DNA of 45,659 nucleotides, from NCBI GenBank assembly GCA_020721445.1, contig DYMU01000021.1, forward strand, positions 1-45,659, given 5' to 3'. The number at the start of each line of letters is the position of its first letter. Positions within the stretch are counted from its first letter, which is position 1. The notes under the pieces were generated by a model. That model did not search any database. It was not told the DNA's origin and was given only the letters and a program-made list of their open reading frames with translations. Both the position numbers and the translations under genes were made by a program. Source of the DNA: Gemmobacter nectariphilus (GTDB lineage Bacteria; Pseudomonadota; Alphaproteobacteria; Rhodobacterales; Rhodobacteraceae). Below, piece after piece: positions 35,329-43,975 of this stretch.

Positions 35329-35590
35329 CCCCGCAGATACCAACCCCTTTGCCCAGGTGCCGATCGAGATCACGATTTCGGTGGGCAAGGCCCGGCCCCT
35401 GGTGCGTGATCTGCTCAAGCTGGGCCAAGATGCTGTCCTGGCCCTGGACCGCCGCGTCGAAGACCCGGTGGAACTTTATATCGGTGACCGGCTGATCGCG
35501 CGCGGTGAGTTGCAGGAGCTGGAGGGCGAGCAGGCCGGGCAACTGGCGGTGCGGCTGATCGAGGTCGCCAATCTGCGTGGCGGGCTGTAG
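35321..35590 (+). CDS. fliN: Flagellar motor switch protein FliN
   Basis: An 89-residue SpoA-domain protein: VPIEITISVGKARPLVRDLLKLGQDAVLALDRRVEDPVELYIGDRLIARGEL, the standard FliN core, without the long N-terminus found in some species. FliN builds the lower C-ring with FliM and helps export. The start overlaps the fliH stop by eight bases. Confidence 0.92.
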   Translation: MDNPADTNPFAQVPIEITISVGKARPLVRDLLKLGQDAVLALDRRVEDPVELYIGDRLIARGELQELEGEQAGQLAVRLIEVANLRGGL

Positions 35591-35597
35591 GCGCGCC

Positions 35598-36320
35598 ATG
35601 TCGGTCTTGCGCCTTGCCCCGTTCCTGTTGGCCCTGCTGGCCGGCCCGGCCATGGCGCAGGACATGACGCTGAACCTTGGTGACGGCGCCTCGCTGTCGG
35701 CCCGGTCGGTGCAGCTTATCCTGCTGCTGACGGTCCTTAGCCTGGCGCCCGGGCTGGCGGTGATGGTGACCTGCTTTCCCTTCGTGGTCACCGTGTTGTC
35801 GATTTTGCGTCAGGCCATCGGGCTGCAACAGGCCCCGCCCAACATGCTGATTGTCAGCCTGGCGCTGTTCCTGACCTGGTATGTGATGGACCCGGTGTTT
35901 ACCGAAGCATGGGTCAACGGTCTGGGTCCGCTGAGCCGCGAAGAACTTGAGATCGGCCCCGCCATCACGCGCACGATGGCGCCGTTCCGGGCCTTCATGG
36001 CGGCGCGGCTGGACCCGGCCACCTTTGCCCATCTGGCCGAATTGCGCAGCGAGGTGATGCCCGCGTCCTTGCCCGATGCGCCGCTGTCGGTGCTGGTGCC
36101 CGCCTTCATGCTGAGCGAGATCAAGCTGGCGTTCGAGATCGGGTTTCTGGTGTTCCTGCCGTTTCTGATCATTGATCTGGTGGTGGCGGCGGTCTTGATG
36201 TCGATGGGCATGATGATGGTGCCCCCGGCGGTGGTGTCCTTGCCGTTCAAGCTGGCGTTTTTCGTTGTGGCCGATGGCTGGAGCTTGATCGCCTCGGCGT
36301 TGGTGCGGTCGTATCTTTAG
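35598..36320 (+). CDS. fliP: Flagellar biosynthesis protein FliP
   Basis: A 240-residue export-gate protein. It has a signal peptide (LRLAPFLLALLAGPAMA), VQLILLLTVLSLAPGLAVMVTCFPFVVTVLSILRQAIG, PPNMLIVSLALFLTWYVM, and LVPAFMLSEIKLAFEIGFLVFLPFLIIDLVVAAVLMSMGMMMVPP, the best-conserved part of the family. FliP forms the core of the flagellar type III export channel with FliQ and FliR, which are not adjacent here. The start ATG 35598 lies eight bases after the fliN stop. It ends the operon. Confidence 0.95.
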   Translation: MSVLRLAPFLLALLAGPAMAQDMTLNLGDGASLSARSVQLILLLTVLSLAPGLAVMVTCFPFVVTVLSILRQAIGLQQAPPNMLIVSLALFLTWYVMDPVFTEAWVNGLGPLSREELEIGPAITRTMAPFRAFMAARLDPATFAHLAELRSEVMPASLPDAPLSVLVPAFMLSEIKLAFEIGFLVFLPFLIIDLVVAAVLMSMGMMMVPPAVVSLPFKLAFFVVADGWSLIASALVRSYL

Positions 36321-36337
36321 CCTGCCTTGGCAGCCCT

Positions 36338-36363
36338 GCGGCACGGCGCGCAAAGGGTGCCGC
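36338..36363. terminator. Inverted repeat between converging fliP and tlpA-like genes
   Basis: GCGGCAC (36338-36344) and GTGCCGC (36357-36363) form a 7-bp perfect stem with a 12-base loop between two gene ends. No T-tract follows, so it may act as a weak shared terminator or a mRNA-end stabiliser. Confidence 0.35.
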
Positions 36364-36378
36364 CGCGCGCAGATCGGG

Positions 36379-36924
36379 TTACCGCGCTGCCAGGGCAGTC
36401 AGTATGGCCTTGGCGCTGTCGCTGTCCCAGGCGGCATCGCCAATCAGCCGCGCCACTTCCTGACCTTCGGGGTTCAGGATCAGCGTGACCGGCAGCGCCA
36501 TCACGCTGGAGGCGCGGGCAAGCTCGGACGACGGGTCGCGCAGGATGGGCAGGTTGGCAATCTGCGCCTCGGCAAAGAACCGCTCGATCGCAGGCACGGC
36601 ATTGCGCCCGGTGGCGACGGGCAGCACGGCAATGTCGGGCATCGCGGCCTGAAGCCGATCCAGCGAGGGCATCTCATGGCGGCAGGGCGCGCACCACGTG
36701 GCCCAGAAGTTCAACACCACCCACTTGCCATGGTAGTTTTCCAAAGACACCGGGGCATCGGCCCCATCGACCAGCCCCGCCTGCGGCAGGGCCACCGGGG
36801 CTGCATGCAGCGCCAGTTTCTTCATGTCGCCGCCGCGCAGCGCGGCCACGCCGTCATCGGCAAGCGCCGGGTTTGCACCAAGCGCCAAGGCCGTATACAG
36901 AACGGCAAGTGATTTCCTGACCAT
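36379..36924 (-). CDS. TlpA-like periplasmic thiol-disulfide oxidoreductase
   Basis: A 181-residue thioredoxin-fold protein. A signal peptide or anchor ([21 protein letters not shown]) is followed by the active site WCAPC (Cys78, Cys81) in [14 protein letters not shown], cis-Pro at [10 protein letters not shown], and GQEVARLIG. It probably keeps periplasmic thiols reduced, for example during cytochrome c maturation. GGAGG before ATG 36924 decides the start. That ATG almost touches the argH start on the other strand, so each gene's promoter must lie inside the other. Confidence 0.88.
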   Translation of the reverse strand: MVRKSLAVLYTALALGANPALADDGVAALRGGDMKKLALHAAPVALPQAGLVDGADAPVSLENYHGKWVVLNFWATWCAPCRHEMPSLDRLQAAMPDIAVLPVATGRNAVPAIERFFAEAQIANLPILRDPSSELARASSVMALPVTLILNPEGQEVARLIGDAAWDSDSAKAILTALAAR

Positions 36925-36946
36925 GACCCCTCCGAAAGCCGCATCC

Positions 36947-38350
36947 ATGACCGCTTCCCCCGATATCAAATCCGCCAACCATATGTGGGGCGGGCGTTTT
37001 GCCGAAGGGCCGGACGCGATCATGCAGGCGATCAATGCCTCGATCGGGTTCGACAAGCGGCTTTACGCGCAGGATATTGCCGGGTCGCGCGCCCATGCGG
37101 CGATGCTGGCCGCCACGGGTATCATTACACCTAGCGATGCCGAGGCGATCGGGGAAGGCCTGCTCACCGTGTTGTCAGAGATTGAAACCGGGGCCTTCCC
37201 GTTTCGCACCGATCTGGAAGACATCCACATGAATGTGGAAAACCGGCTGAAAGAAATCGTCGGCACCCCTGCCGGAAGGTTGCACACGGCGCGCAGCCGC
37301 AATGATCAGGTGGCGGTCGATTTCCGGCTTTGGGTGCGCGATCAATGCGATGCGGCGATTGCAGGCCTGACCCTGCTGATGCGGGCCTTTGTGGCACAGG
37401 CCGAAGCCGGGGCCGATTGGGTGATGCCGGGGTTCACCCATCTGCAAACCGCGCAGCCGGTGACATGGGGGCATCACATGCTGGCCTATGTCGAGATGTT
37501 CGCGCGTGACCGGTCGCGGTTTGAGGATGCGCGGCAGCGGATGAACGAATGCCCGTTGGGGGCGGCGGCGCTGGCGGGCACCGGCTTTGCGATTGATCGG
37601 CAGATGACGGCCCGGGCGCTGGGCTTTGACCGGCCAACGGCAAACAGCCTTGATTCGGTGTCGGACCGCGATTTCGCGCTGGAGTTTCTGGCCGCCAGCA
37701 GCATCTGCGCCATGCACCTGTCGCGCTTTGCCGAGGAATTGGTGATCTGGTCTTCGGCGCAGTTCCGGTTTGTGCGGCTGTCGGACAAGTGGACCACGGG
37801 CAGCAGCATCATGCCACAAAAGAAGAACCCTGATGCGGCGGAATTGCTGCGCGCCAAGATCGGGCGAATTCTGGGGGCGACGGTGGCGCTGTTCACCGTG
37901 ATGAAGGGCCTGCCGCTGACCTATTCCAAGGACATGCAGGAAGACAAGGAACAGGTGTTTGACGCGGCTGACACGCTGATGCTGTGCCTTGCCGCGATGA
38001 CCGGCATGGTGGGTGACATGACGGCCAACCGCGCGGTTCTGGCGGCGGCGGCGGCCAGTGGCTTTTCCACCGCCACCGATCTGGCCGACTGGCTGGTGCG
38101 CGAATTGGGGCTGCCGTTCCGCGAGGCGCATCACGTGACCGGCACGCTGGTGGCGTTGGCCGAGGCCAAGGGCTGCGATCTGCCCGACCTGTCGATTGCC
38201 GAGATGTGCGCGGTGCATCCCGGGATCAACCCGTCGGTCTATTCGGTGCTGGGCGTTGAAAACTCGGTCCGCTCGCGGCAATCCTATGGCGGCACAGCGC
38301 CCGATCAGGTGCGCGCGCAGGTGGCGCGGTGGCAAAAGGCACTGGCATGA
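36947..38350 (+). CDS. argH: Argininosuccinate lyase
   Basis: A 467-residue fumarase/aspartase-superfamily enzyme. It has [21 protein letters not shown] near the start, [36 protein letters not shown], and the catalytic loop [12 protein letters not shown] at about residues 285-296. It splits argininosuccinate to arginine and fumarate, the last step of arginine synthesis. I prefer ATG 36947; ATG 36923 is possible but would overlap the tlpA-like start. Its stop overlaps a small lipoprotein gene, leading a probable operon through lysA. Confidence 0.95.
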   Translation: MTASPDIKSANHMWGGRFAEGPDAIMQAINASIGFDKRLYAQDIAGSRAHAAMLAATGIITPSDAEAIGEGLLTVLSEIETGAFPFRTDLEDIHMNVENRLKEIVGTPAGRLHTARSRNDQVAVDFRLWVRDQCDAAIAGLTLLMRAFVAQAEAGADWVMPGFTHLQTAQPVTWGHHMLAYVEMFARDRSRFEDARQRMNECPLGAAALAGTGFAIDRQMTARALGFDRPTANSLDSVSDRDFALEFLAASSICAMHLSRFAEELVIWSSAQFRFVRLSDKWTTGSSIMPQKKNPDAAELLRAKIGRILGATVALFTVMKGLPLTYSKDMQEDKEQVFDAADTLMLCLAAMTGMVGDMTANRAVLAAAAASGFSTATDLADWLVRELGLPFREAHHVTGTLVALAEAKGCDLPDLSIAEMCAVHPGINPSVYSVLGVENSVRSRQSYGGTAPDQVRAQVARWQKALA

Positions 38351-38505
38351 TGCTGCGGGTTGGTTTGCTCTTTCTGATATGCGTCGTGCCGGCCTGCACC
38401 GACCCGCGGTTGAACGCCGGGGTTTCGGTCGGGCCGGGCGGGGTGTCCGTGGTGCCGTCCCTCTATGGGCGCGTTGGTGGCGTTGGTGTGGCGATCAGTC
38501 CTTGA
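38347..38505 (+). CDS. Small lipoprotein after argH (52 residues)
   Basis: ATGATG at 38347 overlaps the argH stop. The product starts [20 protein letters not shown], a short signal peptide with a lipobox ending in PAC (Cys17), then a Gly/Val-rich tail: [17 protein letters not shown] and GGVGVAISP. It should be a lipid-anchored peptide of about 36 residues in the mature form. It has no recognised family. Tight coupling to argH and the next lipoprotein gene suggests it is really expressed. Confidence 0.7.
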   Translation: MMLRVGLLFLICVVPACTDPRLNAGVSVGPGGVSVVPSLYGRVGGVGVAISP

Positions 38506-38516
38506 AAGGTGGTCCG

Positions 38517-38642
38517 ATGCGGATATTTGTGTTGCTGGCGGCGGGTTTGCTGGCCTCTTGCGGGGCGGATGGTGCGCCGGAACGGCCCGAACCCGGGCTC
38601 CGGGTCTCGGGCGAGGTTGGGATCGGGGTCGAGTTGAACTGA
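38517..38642 (+). CDS. Second small lipoprotein (41 residues)
   Basis: ATG 38517, 11 bases after the first lipoprotein gene, with AAGGTGG just upstream. The product is MRIFVLLAAGLLASCGADG, a perfect LASC lipobox (Cys15), followed by a short charged/proline stretch and the ending LRVSGEVGIGVELN. The mature peptide is only about 27 residues. Its alternating V-x-G ending resembles the tail of the first lipoprotein, which may mean duplication. Confidence 0.65.
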   Translation: MRIFVLLAAGLLASCGADGAPERPEPGLRVSGEVGIGVELN

Positions 38643-38671
38643 CGGGTCCGGTCAAGGAAAGGGTTGCGGCG

Positions 38672-38986
38672 ATGCGATTTGTCTATCTGGCGCTTGCCCT
38701 GTGGGGGGCGGTTCACCCGATGTATTGGTTCGTGACCTACATGCAGCAAACCGGCACCGGCCTTTCGGGGCTGATTGATGCCTGGTATGTCAATGCCTCG
38801 ACCACCGGTTTGACCTGGGATCTGACGATTGCCGCCGTGGCGCTGACGGTGTGGATCGTGTTGGAAACCGCATCGCGCAAGGTCTGGGTCAATCTTGTGG
38901 CGATTCCGGCCACCTTTTGCATCGGCGTCAGTTGCGGCTTGCCGCTTTATCTGTTCCTGCGGTCGCGTCAGGCCAAGGTTTGTTGA
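38672..38986 (+). CDS. DUF2834-type membrane protein
   Basis: A 104-residue protein with three membrane helices (about 1-20, 45-68 and 73-98). It begins MRFVYLALALWGAVHPMYWFVTYM and later has DLTIAAVALTVWIVLETASRKVWV, a pattern I associate with DUF2834. It lies 29 bases after the second lipoprotein and 55 before lysA, in the same direction. Function is unknown. Confidence 0.7.
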   Translation: MRFVYLALALWGAVHPMYWFVTYMQQTGTGLSGLIDAWYVNASTTGLTWDLTIAAVALTVWIVLETASRKVWVNLVAIPATFCIGVSCGLPLYLFLRSRQAKVC

Positions 38987-39041
38987 AATCGGCGACGCGC
39001 GCCGCTAGGTGCTGGCGCAGATCAATCGGGGATGCCGGGCC

Positions 39042-40307
39042 ATGGACCATTTTCTGTATCGCGACGGCCTCTTGCATGCCGAAGATGTGGCGATTACCGA
39101 CATTGCCGCCACGGTGGGCACGCCGTTCTATTGCTATTCGGCGGCCACGCTGACCCGGCATTACCACCTGTTCACCGAGGCTTTGGCGCCGCTGCCGCAT
39201 CTGGTGTGTTTTGCGATCAAGTCGCTGTCGAATGTGGCGGTGCTGAAACTGCTGGGCGATCTGGGCGCGGGGATGGATGTGGTGTCGGGCGGCGAATACC
39301 TTCGCGCACGGGCCGCTGGCGTGCCGGGCGAGCGGATCGTGTTTTCCGGCGTGGGCAAGACGCGCGACGAGATGCGTCTGGCGCTGACCGGCGGCATCCG
39401 GCAGTTCAACGTGGAAAGCGAGCCGGAATTGCGCGCGCTGTCCGAAGTGGCGGTGTCGTTGGGGGTGAGGGCACCGATCGCCTTGCGGGTGAACCCCGAT
39501 GTCGATGCCAAGACGCATGAGAAAATCGCCACCGGCAAATCGGAAAACAAGTTCGGCGTGCCCATCGCCAAGGCCCGCGAAGTGTATGCCGAGGCCGCCA
39601 GTCTGCCCGGCATCGATGTGGTGGGGATTGACGTGCACATCGGCAGCCAGTTGACCGAGCTTGCGCCGTTCGAGGCGGCGTTCACCAAGGTGCGTGACCT
39701 GACGCAGGCCCTGCGCGCCGATGGCCACAACATCCGCAGGCTTGATCTGGGGGGCGGTCTTGGCATCCCCTACACCCGGTCGAACGAGGCCCCGCCGTTG
39801 CCCACCGAATATGGCGCGATGATCCACCGTGTGCTGGGCGATCTGGGCTGCGAGATCGAGATTGAACCGGGGCGGCTTATCTCGGGCAATGCCGGCATCT
39901 TGGTGTCGCAGGTGATCTATGTAAAGAACGGTGAGGGCCGCGACTTCCTGATTTTGGACGCGGCGATGAACGATCTGGTGCGCCCGTCGATGTATGGCGC
40001 GCATCACGATATCATCCCGGTGGTAGAACCCGCAGCGGCCAGCCCGGCGCAGGCGTTTGACGTGGTCGGCCCGGTCTGCGAGACCGGCGATACCTTTGCC
40101 AAGGCCCGCGCCCTGCCGCATCTGGCCGAGGGCGATCTGGTGGCGTTTCGCAGCGCCGGGGCCTATGGCGCGGTGATGGCGTCGGAATACAACACAAGGC
40201 CCCTGGTGCCCGAGGTTCTGGTCAAGGGGGATCACTTCGCCGTCATTCGGGCGCGACCAACCTTTGACGAAATCCTTTCTCGCGATACCATCCCAGAATG
40301 GCTGTAA
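39042..40307 (+). CDS. lysA: Diaminopimelate decarboxylase
   Basis: A 421-residue fold-type III PLP enzyme. The PLP lysine is in HLVCFAIKSLSNVAVL (Lys60), followed by VNPDVDAKTHEKIATGKSENKFGV, DVHIGSQL, LDLGGGLGI (phosphate-binding glycines), EPGRLISGNAGIL and GPVCETGDTF, where the cysteine belongs to the partner active site. It decarboxylates meso-diaminopimelate to lysine. It sits 28 bases before the TIGR02302 gene. Confidence 0.96.
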   Translation: MDHFLYRDGLLHAEDVAITDIAATVGTPFYCYSAATLTRHYHLFTEALAPLPHLVCFAIKSLSNVAVLKLLGDLGAGMDVVSGGEYLRARAAGVPGERIVFSGVGKTRDEMRLALTGGIRQFNVESEPELRALSEVAVSLGVRAPIALRVNPDVDAKTHEKIATGKSENKFGVPIAKAREVYAEAASLPGIDVVGIDVHIGSQLTELAPFEAAFTKVRDLTQALRADGHNIRRLDLGGGLGIPYTRSNEAPPLPTEYGAMIHRVLGDLGCEIEIEPGRLISGNAGILVSQVIYVKNGEGRDFLILDAAMNDLVRPSMYGAHHDIIPVVEPAAASPAQAFDVVGPVCETGDTFAKARALPHLAEGDLVAFRSAGAYGAVMASEYNTRPLVPEVLVKGDHFAVIRARPTFDEILSRDTIPEWL

Positions 40308-40335
40308 TTGTTGCGCAGCCTTGGGAAAGGCTGGC

Positions 40336-42882
40336 ATGGCGGTTCACGATCCCCAAGAGGCGCTGAAGCGCATTGTGTTGCCCCTGCGGCTGACGCTGGC
40401 CGGGCTTTGGGCCGAACGGGTGACGCTGGCGTTCTGGCCGGTCTGGGCGATCTTGCTGGGCACCCTTGCGGCCTTGGTGTTCGGCCTTCAAGACGTTGTT
40501 TCCATTGAATATGTATGGGCTGTGGGCGGTATCGCGCTGATTGGCGCGCTGGTGGCATTGGTGCAGGGCATACGGGCCTTTCGGGCGCCGACGCGGGCCG
40601 AGGCGCTGGTGCGGCTTGATTCGCGGCTGCCAGGTCGCCCGATCGCGGCGCTGGGCGATGTGCAGGCGATTGGCGGCGACGATCCGGCATCGCTGGCGGT
40701 GTGGCGCGCGCATCTGGACCGGATGGCCGACCGGGCCGCACAGGCCAAGGCGGTGCAGCCAGACCTGCGGCTATCCAGCCGTGACCCGTTTGCCCTGCGC
40801 TATGTGGCATTGACGGCCTTTGTTGTGGCGCTGATGTTTGGGTCGCTGTGGCGGGTGACATCGGTGGCAGCCCTTGCCCCGGGCGGCGCGGCGGGCCTTG
40901 CGGCGGGGCCGACCTGGGAAGGATGGGCGCAACCGCCCGCCTATACCGGCAAGCCGACGATCTACCTGAATGACGTGACGGCCGAGGCTTTGGAGCTGCC
41001 GGTTGGCACCCGTTTGCAATTTCGCCTGTATGGCGAGGTGGGGGCGCTGACCCTGACCGAAACCGTGTCTGGCGTGGCCCCGGATGCCCCGGTTGCCGCC
41101 GCCCAAAGTGTTGCCCGCGATTTTGAACTGACCCAGTCTGGCAGCGTCGCCATTGAGGGTGCCGGTGGCCGTGCCTGGGCCTTTACCGCCACACCCGACA
41201 GCGCACCGACGATCGTGCCCGAGGGCGAGATCGGGCGCGAAGCGGATGGCCGGTTCCGGCAGGCCTTTGCCACCAAGGATGATTACGGCGTGGTTGCGGG
41301 TCAGGTGACCATTGCGCTGGACCTGCCCAATGTTGACCGCCGGTTTGGGCTGACGGCCGAGCCCGAGCCGCGCGAGGCGGTGACGCTGGACCTGCCGCTG
41401 CCGGTGACCGGCAACCGTGCCGAGTTTTCCGAAACCCTGATTGATGATCTGTCGCAGCACCCGTTCGCCAATCTGCCGGTGACGATGACCTTTGCCGCCA
41501 CCGATGCGGCGGGGCAGGTCGGCACGGCACCTGCGCTGCCGGTGGTGCTGCCGGGCAAGCGGTTCTTTGACCCGTTGGCCGCCGCGCTGATCGAAATGCG
41601 GCGCGATCTTTTGTGGACGCGGACAAACGCCGTGCAGGCGGCCCAGGTTCTGAAAGCGGTGACGCACAAGCCTGATGAGTTCATTCGCGACAAGCGCGCC
41701 TATCTGCGGCTGCGGGTGGTGATGCGGCAACTGGATGCCGAGAAGGCCAGCCTGTCGCCCGAGAAGCGCGACGAGATTGCCGAGGAATTGTGGCAGATCG
41801 CCCTGATGGTCGAAGAGGGCGACCTTGCCAGCGCCATGGAGCGGTTGCAGCGCGCCCAGGACCGGCTGGATGAGGCGATCAGGAATGGTGCCAGCCCCGA
41901 GGAAATTGATAAGCTGATGCAGGAAATGCGGCAGGCGCTGAACGACTATATGCGCCAACTGGCCGAAGAGGCGCAGCGCAACCCCGACAGCCAGCTTTCC
42001 GAAAACATGCCGGGCATGGAAATGTCGGGCGATCAGTTGCAGCAGATGCTGGACGAGCTTCAAAAGCTGATGGAGGAAGGCCGCACCGCCGAGGCGCAAG
42101 AGCTGATGGAAATGCTGCGGCAGTTGATGGAAAACATGCAGGTGACCCAAGGCCAGGGCGGGCAGGGCCAGGGTCAGGGCAATCAGGCGATGCGCGATCT
42201 GAGCCAGACCCTGCGCGACCAGCAGGGCCTGTCGGATGACGCTTTCCGCGATCTGCAAGAGGGTCAGGAGGGTGGCCAGCAGCCGGGCCAACAACCCGGA
42301 GAGCAGCAGGGCCAGGGCCAGCAGGGCGAAGGTCAGCAGGGTGAGGGTCAGGATCAACCCGGTCAGGGGGCAGGCCGTGGCCTTGCCGAGCGCCAGCAGG
42401 AATTGCGCGACCGTCTGGGAGAGCTGGGTCGCAGCCCGCTGCCGGGGGAAGGCAGCGAACAGGGTGAGGCCGGGCGGCAGGAATTGGACCGCGCCGGCCG
42501 GGCCATGCGCGAGGCCGAAGATGCGTTGCGCAACGGCGATCTGCCCGGCGCGCTGGACCGTCAGGCCGAGGCGATGGAGGCCTTGCGCGAAGGGATGCGC
42601 AATCTGGGCGAAGCTTTGGCCGAAGAGCATCGCCAGCAGCAACAGAACGGCAACCAGCAGGGCGAGGCCTTTGGCCGTGCCGACCCCAACAGCCAGCGTG
42701 ACCCATTGGGGCGCGAGCCCGGAGAGTCGGCGCGGATCGGATCAGACCGCAACATGTTGCAAGGCGAAGACGTTTACCGCCGGGCGCAAGACCTGCTGGA
42801 CGAAATTCGCCGCCGCACCGGCGACCAGTTGCGCCCCGAGGCCGAGCGCGATTACCTGAAGCGCCTGCTGGACATGTTCTGA
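40336..42882 (+). CDS. TIGR02302/DUF4175-type large membrane protein
   Basis: An 848-residue protein. Two or three membrane helices near the start (about 35-55, 62-80, 150-170) are followed by a beta-rich region beginning PTWEGWAQPPAYTGKPTIYL (about 195-430). A long helical part comes next (about 430-620; LQQMLDELQKLMEEGRTAEAQELMEMLRQLM), then a Gln/Gly repeat zone (about 607-690) and a helical end finishing YLKRLLDMF. The PPAYTG motif and Q/G zone are typical of the alphaproteobacterial TIGR02302 family, which usually lies beside lysA as here. Function is not known; the build suggests a membrane-anchored periplasmic scaffold. ATG 40336 has GGAAAGG upstream. Confidence 0.82.
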   Translation: MAVHDPQEALKRIVLPLRLTLAGLWAERVTLAFWPVWAILLGTLAALVFGLQDVVSIEYVWAVGGIALIGALVALVQGIRAFRAPTRAEALVRLDSRLPGRPIAALGDVQAIGGDDPASLAVWRAHLDRMADRAAQAKAVQPDLRLSSRDPFALRYVALTAFVVALMFGSLWRVTSVAALAPGGAAGLAAGPTWEGWAQPPAYTGKPTIYLNDVTAEALELPVGTRLQFRLYGEVGALTLTETVSGVAPDAPVAAAQSVARDFELTQSGSVAIEGAGGRAWAFTATPDSAPTIVPEGEIGREADGRFRQAFATKDDYGVVAGQVTIALDLPNVDRRFGLTAEPEPREAVTLDLPLPVTGNRAEFSETLIDDLSQHPFANLPVTMTFAATDAAGQVGTAPALPVVLPGKRFFDPLAAALIEMRRDLLWTRTNAVQAAQVLKAVTHKPDEFIRDKRAYLRLRVVMRQLDAEKASLSPEKRDEIAEELWQIALMVEEGDLASAMERLQRAQDRLDEAIRNGASPEEIDKLMQEMRQALNDYMRQLAEEAQRNPDSQLSENMPGMEMSGDQLQQMLDELQKLMEEGRTAEAQELMEMLRQLMENMQVTQGQGGQGQGQGNQAMRDLSQTLRDQQGLSDDAFRDLQEGQEGGQQPGQQPGEQQGQGQQGEGQQGEGQDQPGQGAGRGLAERQQELRDRLGELGRSPLPGEGSEQGEAGRQELDRAGRAMREAEDALRNGDLPGALDRQAEAMEALREGMRNLGEALAEEHRQQQQNGNQQGEAFGRADPNSQRDPLGREPGESARIGSDRNMLQGEDVYRRAQDLLDEIRRRTGDQLRPEAERDYLKRLLDMF
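42154..42372 (+). repeat. Gln/Gly-coding repeat tract in the TIGR02302 gene
   Basis: Repeats of CAGGGC/CAGGGT-like hexamers and variants encode GQG, GQQ and GEGQ units (for example GQGGQGQGQGNQ and GQQGEGQQGEGQ). The tract is in frame and low in complexity. It probably varies in length between strains. Confidence 0.8.
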
Positions 42883-42917
42883 CGCCAGTCCGGGCAACCA
42901 TCTGATCTGCTTTACTT

Positions 42918-42952
42918 CGGCGTGCCGGCCCAGCACAAAGTCCGGCACGCCG
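42918..42952. promoter_or_regulatory. Perfect 11-bp inverted repeat before the TSUP gene
   Basis: CGGCGTGCCGG (42918-42928) and CCGGCACGCCG (42942-42952), with a 13-base loop, end five bases before the GGAG ribosome-binding site of the TSUP gene and 36 bases after the preceding stop. It may be a terminator of the lysA operon without a U-tract, an operator, or an mRNA hairpin affecting TSUP translation. Confidence 0.5.
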
Positions 42953-42965
42953 CCGTGGAGCCGAA

Positions 42966-43727
42966 ATGTTTGAAGTTGCCGCCGATACTGTTGCTTTGTT
43001 GATGATTGCCGCGTTTCTGGCCGGGTTTGTCGATGCGATTGCGGGCGGCGGTGGTTTGATCACGGTTCCGGCGCTGCTGCTGGCCGGGGCCTCGCCGGTT
43101 GAAACCTTGGCCACCAACAAGTTGCAGGGCAGTTTTGGGGCGGGAACGGCGATGGCCAGCTATGCCCGTGCCGGGCATGTGCGGCTGCGCGAACAATTCT
43201 GGATGGCGCTGGTCAGTGCGGCGGCGGGGGCTGCGGGGGCGCTGCTGGCGCATCTGATCCCGGCGGCGGTGCTGCGGGTGGTGATGCCGGTGGTGCTTGT
43301 GGCGGTTGCGGTTTTCTTTGCGGTCAAGCCGGGGCTGAGCGATCAGGACCGGGTGCAACGGATGGCACCGGGGCTGTTTACCCTGACGGCCGTCCCCTTG
43401 ATCGCGGCCTATGACGGTTTCTTCGGGCCGGGGACGGGCAGCTTTTTCATGCTCGGCTTCATTCTGCTGGCGGGGTATGGGGTGTTGAAGGCAACGGCCC
43501 ATACCAAGCTGTTGAACTTTGCCTCAAACCTTGGGGCGCTTGCGGTTTTCGCCTTTTCCGGCGCGACGTGGTGGGGGGTGGGGCTGGCCATGGCCATGGG
43601 GCAGATCGGCGGCGCGGCCTTGGGCGCACGGTTGGCGATGCGGGTGGGGGCGCGGCTGATCAAGCCGCTGCTGGTGGCGACCTCGACCCTGATGGCGGCG
43701 CGGTTGCTGTGGCAGATCTGGGGCTGA
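42966..43727 (+). CDS. TSUP family (TauE/SafE) membrane transporter
   Basis: A 253-residue protein with about seven to eight membrane helices. The two family signatures are present: FVDAIAGGGGLITVPALLLAG with ATNKLQGSFGAGTA (about 18-62), and the inverted repeat DGFFGPGTGSFFMLGF with TKLLNFASNLGALAVF (about 140-195). TSUP proteins move sulfite, sulfonates or other small anions across the inner membrane. The substrate cannot be told. The start ATG 42966 has GGAG eight bases upstream, just after a large inverted repeat. Confidence 0.88.
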   Translation: MFEVAADTVALLMIAAFLAGFVDAIAGGGGLITVPALLLAGASPVETLATNKLQGSFGAGTAMASYARAGHVRLREQFWMALVSAAAGAAGALLAHLIPAAVLRVVMPVVLVAVAVFFAVKPGLSDQDRVQRMAPGLFTLTAVPLIAAYDGFFGPGTGSFFMLGFILLAGYGVLKATAHTKLLNFASNLGALAVFAFSGATWWGVGLAMAMGQIGGAALGARLAMRVGARLIKPLLVATSTLMAARLLWQIWG

Positions 43728-43975
43728 TGCAAGCTCTTCAGCCGGGCGCGGCGGTTGGGGGCATGGCCACGTTGACATGCGCCAGGTGCCGTAGGGTTGG
43801 TGGCAGCCAGCCAAGGCATTGACGGACAGCACAGGTTCAAGCCCGGTCCTCGCGCGCGTGTGACGCGGTGCAAAAAGGTCGTGATTTCTGCGGTTTCGGT
43901 ATAGGCTGTCGTGGATTTTGGTCTGCGAGCATCAGGTGCGAGGCAATTTTGCCAGAACGTCGGCGCAGGGCACCC

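Noticed and set aside
42154-42372. Repeat tract considered as a CRISPR array or regulatory repeats
   Set aside because: Units are hexamer-based, in frame, without spacers, and code for Gln and Gly within one protein.
40771-42642. 623-codon minus-strand frame inside the TIGR02302 gene
   Set aside because: It is antisense to a well-supported gene; its Leu/His/Gln-rich product comes from reading the coding strand backwards.
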